Assembly (NCBI RefSeq): GCF_033723955.1
Contig: NZ_CP137555.1
Location: 2,844,001-2,908,000 of the forward strand
DNA: 64,000 nucleotides
From: Microbulbifer pacificus
GTDB lineage: Bacteria; Pseudomonadota; Gammaproteobacteria; Pseudomonadales; Cellvibrionaceae
Direction: 5' to 3'
This document shows positions 60,402 to 64,000 of the stretch, piece after piece. Below the pieces are notes generated by a model. That model had not been told where the DNA came from and searched no databases. It saw nothing but the letters and a program-made list of their open reading frames with translations. The stretch's first letter is position 1; the number at the start of each line of letters is the position of its first letter. Both the position numbers and the translations under genes were made by a program.

Positions 60402-61052
60402 ATGGCCATGAAAGCACTGCACATATTGCTCGCCTTATTGACCCTGTCGGCATTGCCGCCGTTGGTCTTCGCGCAGCAGGTGCGTCTGCAGGCCATTTTC
60501 GGCACCAGTGCCATGTTCGACATCGACGGCCGCCAGCGGCTGTTGAAGTCCGGCAAAACATCGCCGGAAGGCGTGAAACTGCTGTCGGTCACCAGTGATT
60601 ATGCCGTGGTGCAGATCGACGGGCGCGAACAGAAATTAACCCTGGCGTCACCGGTGGCGGCGAGTTACGCCACGGTGGACCGGGCGGAAGTCCGCTTGAA
60701 CCCCGACAGCCGTGGCCACTACAACACCACGGCGTGGATCAATGGCCGCCGGGTGGATGTGATGGTGGATACCGGCGCGAGCAGTATTGCGTTCAACTAT
60801 CCCACGGCCAAAAGTCTCGGCCTGGACCTGACTCGTGCGCAGCCGATCACGGTGTCCACCGCAAGCGGCGTTGAGCGGGCTTACCGGCTGCAATTGAGCA
60901 GCGTCACCATTGGCGGCATCACGGTGCACAATGTGGAGGCGACGGTGCTGGGCAATGATTTTCCGCAGGTGACCCTGCTGGGTAACAGTTTTTTGAGCCG
61001 CGTGGATATGCAGCAACGGGATGGTCTGTTGCTGCTGCGCGCGCGCGATTGA
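60402..61052 (+). CDS. Exported retropepsin-like aspartic protease family protein
   Basis: A 216-residue protein with a signal peptide ([22 protein letters not shown]) and a C-terminal single-chain retropepsin domain. The catalytic motif is [15 protein letters not shown], followed by the second flap-strand region and the hydrophobic-hydrophobic-Gly motif in [11 protein letters not shown]. This fits the bacterial TIGR02281-like clan AA proteases, which are expected to dimerise. Function unknown. It sits 18 bp after pgpA and 19 bp before ribA, so it is in the same transcription unit. Confidence 0.85.
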   Translation: MAMKALHILLALLTLSALPPLVFAQQVRLQAIFGTSAMFDIDGRQRLLKSGKTSPEGVKLLSVTSDYAVVQIDGREQKLTLASPVAASYATVDRAEVRLNPDSRGHYNTTAWINGRRVDVMVDTGASSIAFNYPTAKSLGLDLTRAQPITVSTASGVERAYRLQLSSVTIGGITVHNVEATVLGNDFPQVTLLGNSFLSRVDMQQRDGLLLLRARD

Positions 61053-61071
61053 TGGAATACGAGGTATCGGT

Positions 61072-61671
61072 TTGACCATTCGCTACGTGGAATCCTCCAA
61101 GCTGCCTACTTCCTGGGGCATGTTCAATATGCACGGTTTCGAGGAAGTGGAAACGGGCAAGGAGCACGTCGTCCTGACGATGGGCGATCTGGATACGGAT
61201 GAGCCGGTGCTGGCCCGGATTCACTCTGAGTGTCTGACGGGGGATGCGCTGTTTTCCCTGCGCTGCGATTGCGGTGCGCAGTTGCAGTATGCGTTGCACC
61301 GTATTGCCACTGAGGGCCGCGGGGCAATTTTCTATCTGCGTCAGGAGGGTCGCGGTATCGGGCTGCTGAACAAGATTCGGGCCTATCATCTGCAGGATGC
61401 GGGTGCGGATACGGTGGAGGCCAATGAGCAGTTGGGCTTTGGTGCGGATATGCGGGATTACTCGATCCTGAAGCCGATGATTGAGCATCTGGGTATCAAG
61501 TCGATTCGGTTGATGACGAATAATCCTCGCAAGGTGAAAGCGCTGCAGGATTTGGGCATCGAAGTTACCGAGCGTTTGCCGCATCAGTCCGGTCGCAACC
61601 CCCACAATCTGAATTACCTCTCTACCAAGAAGGGCAAGCTCGGCCATCTCTTCGATGATGAAGAGAAGTAA
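61072..61671 (+). CDS. ribA: GTP cyclohydrolase II
   Basis: A 199-residue enzyme that opens GTP as the first step of riboflavin synthesis. The zinc site has C54, C65 and C67 in [39 protein letters not shown] and [18 protein letters not shown] are the other hallmarks. The chosen TTG start ([16 protein letters not shown]) has GAGG 8 bases upstream and agrees with E. coli RibA; the frame reaches into the previous gene. It provides the activity likely lost from the RibBA C-terminal half. Confidence 0.96.
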   Translation: MTIRYVESSKLPTSWGMFNMHGFEEVETGKEHVVLTMGDLDTDEPVLARIHSECLTGDALFSLRCDCGAQLQYALHRIATEGRGAIFYLRQEGRGIGLLNKIRAYHLQDAGADTVEANEQLGFGADMRDYSILKPMIEHLGIKSIRLMTNNPRKVKALQDLGIEVTERLPHQSGRNPHNLNYLSTKKGKLGHLFDDEEK

Positions 61672-61890
61672 TCCTCCGCTTCCCGTTCTAATAACCTGAA
61701 GTAGCGGCACTGCTACCGGGGATTGGCTTGCGAGACACGGGCTAGGCGCCCCCCCTCAACCCATCCCTGGGGGCTCTTCCGCGAGGTGGCCCGGCCGCTC
61801 CATGTATTCGCGGCGCCTTCGGCCCCTCTCGCGGAAGGTTTCGCATAAAGCCCCCGGCAGCAGTCTCTTCACTTCGACCTTTTAGCTTCG
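61672..61890. other. Intergenic region with a long imperfect hairpin
   Basis: The 220-bp gap between the convergent ribA and pullulanase genes contains a large GC-rich inverted repeat (see 61767-61857). No gene and no simple T-run terminator were seen, so the hairpin may serve that purpose. Confidence 0.5.
61767..61857. repeat. Long imperfect inverted repeat, possible distant member of the repeat family
   Basis: Arms CTGGGGGCT and AGCCCCCGG enclose CTTCCGCGAG with CTCGCGGAAG, and inside lie GGCCGC, CCATGTATTCGCGGCG and GGCC words. The ATGTATTCGCGGCG piece resembles the hairpin 2 tail of the four structured repeats, but the other blocks differ. Confidence 0.5.
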
Positions 61891-64000
61891 TTAGAACCTT
61901 GAGAAAAAGTTTTTAAGGCGCTTCAGCAGGTGTGATACCGCTTCCTCTCTATCTCCCTTCGACTTCTCAATCTCGTCCCGGGTTTCGACAAACACAGCTG
62001 TGCTTCTTCCCGGCAGGGTGAAGGTTCCTGTGTCGTGATCGAACGCAGTATTTTGCAGTGCTGAATCCGCCGAGTTGCGTTGCAGCGGGTGCAGTTTCAG
62101 CTTGGCGCCGGCGAGGGCTTCGCTCGAGAAGGTGACAGTTTCCTTGTCGCCGTTGAACAGCACAACGATACGCTGGTAGCGACGGTCGATGTCACCGGTC
62201 TGGTCTTGCAGCTGCATCGCGATCAGTCCCGGTACCTGCTCCGGACCGGTATTGAGGAAACTCAGGTGATCCTGGATTTGCTCGGCGGTGGTCAGGCGGA
62301 ACAGTGGGGAGCTGTTGCGGATGGCCAGTTGCTCGCGGAAGATCGCGGCGGTCTGTTCGCGGTGGGATTTTTGCGGGGTGAGCGCGGGGTTGGCGAGCAG
62401 TGGCTGCATGATCCACCAGCTGTCCCGGTTTTTATCCGCAATGGGCAGGCCTTTGCCCCAGTTGCTGGTTTCCAGTGAGAAGTCCATGGCGTTGAACCAG
62501 TCGCCCGAGTTGTAGCTGTCGCGGTCCATGGATTTGGAGCGCAGGATGTCCTGGCCAGCGTGGATAAATGGAATGCCCTGGGCGAACAGCACTAGTGAGT
62601 TGCTGAAGGCCTGTATGCGTGCGCGGTCTTCGATGGTGGCGGTGCTGTTGGCCTTGATCTGGATGCCGTCGAATAGGGTTTCATTGTCGTGGGCGGCGAT
62701 GTAGTTGATGGATTCCTGCGGGTCGGCAGTGTATCCGGTGGGCTGGCCGTTGTAGATCAGCTGTTCGCCGTTGGTGGTGTTGCCGTAGGAATCGGTGACG
62801 CTGTAGTGCTTCAGGTTGCCGGCGAGGGATACACGCACCTTGTCCGCCAATGTCAGCAGAGTCTGGCGTTCGTCACCCCAGAACTTTCCGTTGCTATCGG
62901 TAAACAGGCCGTTGCCAAAACCCTGCTCCTCAAATCCGCCGAACGGATTACCGCCGCGTACGCTGTCGCGCAGGCGGTCGTTGAAGGTGCCGATGCCGGT
63001 GCCGGCCATGTTGCCCTGGCGCGCCTGTGGGAAGCGCGCGTCATTGGCGACTTCGCCGAAATTCCAGCCCTCGCCGTAGAGATAAATATCGCGGCCATCC
63101 ACGCCCGCAGTGCGCGGTGTCAGTGCGTCGAGCATGGCGCGGGTTTTAAGCAGGTTGTCGAGGCTGTGGTGGCCCATCAGGTCGAAGCGGAAGCCGTCCA
63201 CCTTGTAGTCCTTTGCCCATACTTCCATCGAGTCCAGCATGAGTTTTTCCATCATGCGGTGTTCGCTGGCGGTGTTGGCGCAGCAGCTGCTCATCTCGAC
63301 GCCGCCCTCGTTATTACGGCGGTGGTAATAGCCGGGGACGATCTTGTCCAGCACGGAGTTCTGGTACTGACCATAGGAACTGGTGTGGTTGTAGACCACG
63401 TCCATCACCACGCGCAGGCCGCTGCGAGAGAGGCTCTGCACCATTTCACGGAATTCACGGATACGCGCAGTGCCGCTGGCGTCGGTGGCGTAGCTGCCTT
63501 CCGGTACGGTGAAGTGCAGCGGGTCGTAACCCCAGTTGAAACCATCGCTGTCACGGGTGTTGTTGACCGCTTCCTGCTGTTCGCTGCCATCTGCAGCGTA
63601 CATGGAAAGATCGCCGACCTGTTGCTGTTGTGCTTTGTCTTCATTCACCGTGGCAAAGTCGAAGGCGGGCAGCAGGTGGATGTGGGTCATGCCTGCCTTT
63701 GCCAGCTTTTTCAGGTGACGCATGCCATCGCTATTTTTTTCGGTGAAGGCTTTGAAGGTGCCGCGCTCGCTTTGCGGCACGGTGTCATCCGCGATGGAAA
63801 AATCCCGCACATGCAGTTCGTACACGGAAATGTCTTCGGGATTTTTGAGTTTCGGTTTGCGCAGGTGGCGCCAACCCGATGGCTGCAGGTCGCGGTCATT
63901 CAGGTTGATGATCTGGCTCTTGCCGCTGTTGATGGAGAGGCCGAGGGAGTAGGGGTCGGTAACCAGGTTGGTTTCGATCTTGTCGGAGAAATAGGAAAAG
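61891..64000 (-). CDS. PulA-type pullulanase / alpha-1,6-glucosidase, 5' end outside the window
   Basis: About 700 C-terminal residues of a GH13 debranching enzyme; the frame is open through the right edge, so the signal peptide and N-terminal modules are not seen. Marks of the PulA type are [48 protein letters not shown] (nucleophile Asp), [20 protein letters not shown] (acid/base Glu), [16 protein letters not shown] and [11 protein letters not shown] (transition-state Asp). It should hydrolyse alpha-1,6 links in pullulan or limit dextrins. It differs in type from the pullulanase at 29 kb. The chain ends with a short basic helix ([12 protein letters not shown]) after the usual beta domain. 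Confidence 0.9.
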   Translation of the reverse strand, partial: FSYFSDKIETNLVTDPYSLGLSINSGKSQIINLNDRDLQPSGWRHLRKPKLKNPEDISVYELHVRDFSIADDTVPQSERGTFKAFTEKNSDGMRHLKKLAKAGMTHIHLLPAFDFATVNEDKAQQQQVGDLSMYAADGSEQQEAVNNTRDSDGFNWGYDPLHFTVPEGSYATDASGTARIREFREMVQSLSRSGLRVVMDVVYNHTSSYGQYQNSVLDKIVPGYYHRRNNEGGVEMSSCCANTASEHRMMEKLMLDSMEVWAKDYKVDGFRFDLMGHHSLDNLLKTRAMLDALTPRTAGVDGRDIYLYGEGWNFGEVANDARFPQARQGNMAGTGIGTFNDRLRDSVRGGNPFGGFEEQGFGNGLFTDSNGKFWGDERQTLLTLADKVRVSLAGNLKHYSVTDSYGNTTNGEQLIYNGQPTGYTADPQESINYIAAHDNETLFDGIQIKANSTATIEDRARIQAFSNSLVLFAQGIPFIHAGQDILRSKSMDRDSYNSGDWFNAMDFSLETSNWGKGLPIADKNRDSWWIMQPLLANPALTPQKSHREQTAAIFREQLAIRNSSPLFRLTTAEQIQDHLSFLNTGPEQVPGLIAMQLQDQTGDIDRRYQRIVVLFNGDKETVTFSSEALAGAKLKLHPLQRNSADSALQNTAFDHDTGTFTLPGRSTAVFVETRDEIEKSKGDREEAVSHLLKRLKNFFSRF

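Overview
The window looks like a chromosomal segment of a marine, polysaccharide-degrading gammaproteobacterium of the Microbulbifer/Cellvibrionales type. This is inferred from the mix of secreted starch enzymes with a poly-serine linker, GH43 and sialidase-like hydrolases, large TonB-dependent receptors, OmpW proteins, an Anr-type regulator and high-GC coding with GTG/TTG starts. No rRNA, tRNA, CRISPR array, insertion sequence or prophage was seen.

Layout. 1-7.1 kb: a GNAT acetyltransferase, RhlE-type RNA helicase, exported M20 amidohydrolase, GH43 hydrolase, OmpW and a class I glutamine amidotransferase. 7.1-8.9 kb: an AT-rich TPR-sulfotransferase gene that looks acquired. 8.9-22 kb: questin-oxidase-like protein, MOSC protein, SMP-30 lactonase, LigB, a 7TM diguanylate cyclase, a sialidase-fold protein, an exported KatG, a hybrid histidine kinase and an SDR. 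22-28.9 kb: an Oar-like TonB-dependent receptor behind a 687-bp leader, EttA, and a 3-hydroxyisobutyryl-CoA hydrolase. 28.9-34.3 kb: a pullulanase and an alpha-amylase sharing the same N-terminal modules. 34.6-40 kb: MmsB, then OmpW, HemN, Anr and a hemerythrin protein, with three perfect FNR/Anr boxes. 40.3-48.6 kb: a complete heme-uptake locus (HugZ, HutX and receptor on minus; TonB, ExbB, ExbD, HmuT, HmuU, HmuV on plus) with a probable Fur box between the divergent arms. 48.7-54 kb: a small beta-barrel protein, GlyA, a Tat-type amine oxidase and an orphan polyamine-binding protein. 54.3-61.7 kb: nrdR-ribD-ribE-ribBA, ribH-nusB-thiL-pgpA, a retropepsin-like protein and ribA. 61.9 kb to the end: a PulA-type pullulanase cut by the window edge.

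The main unexplained signal is a family of four intergenic repeats (27.6, 40.1, 54.1 and 57.8 kb). Each folds into a long outer stem enclosing two hairpins. The stem sequences differ between copies, but both arms change together so that pairing is kept, while unpaired segments stay constant. This points to a selected DNA or RNA structure. All four lie in the same orientation. One carries a nested insert of about 80 bp made of three more hairpins, and two flank riboflavin genes.

Functional links: starch enzymes release maltodextrins outside the cell; the heme locus imports and handles heme; Anr probably controls OmpW, HemN and the hemerythrin protein under low oxygen; and the riboflavin pathway is complete, with a RibBA whose GTP cyclohydrolase half has lost its zinc cysteines and an intact separate RibA.
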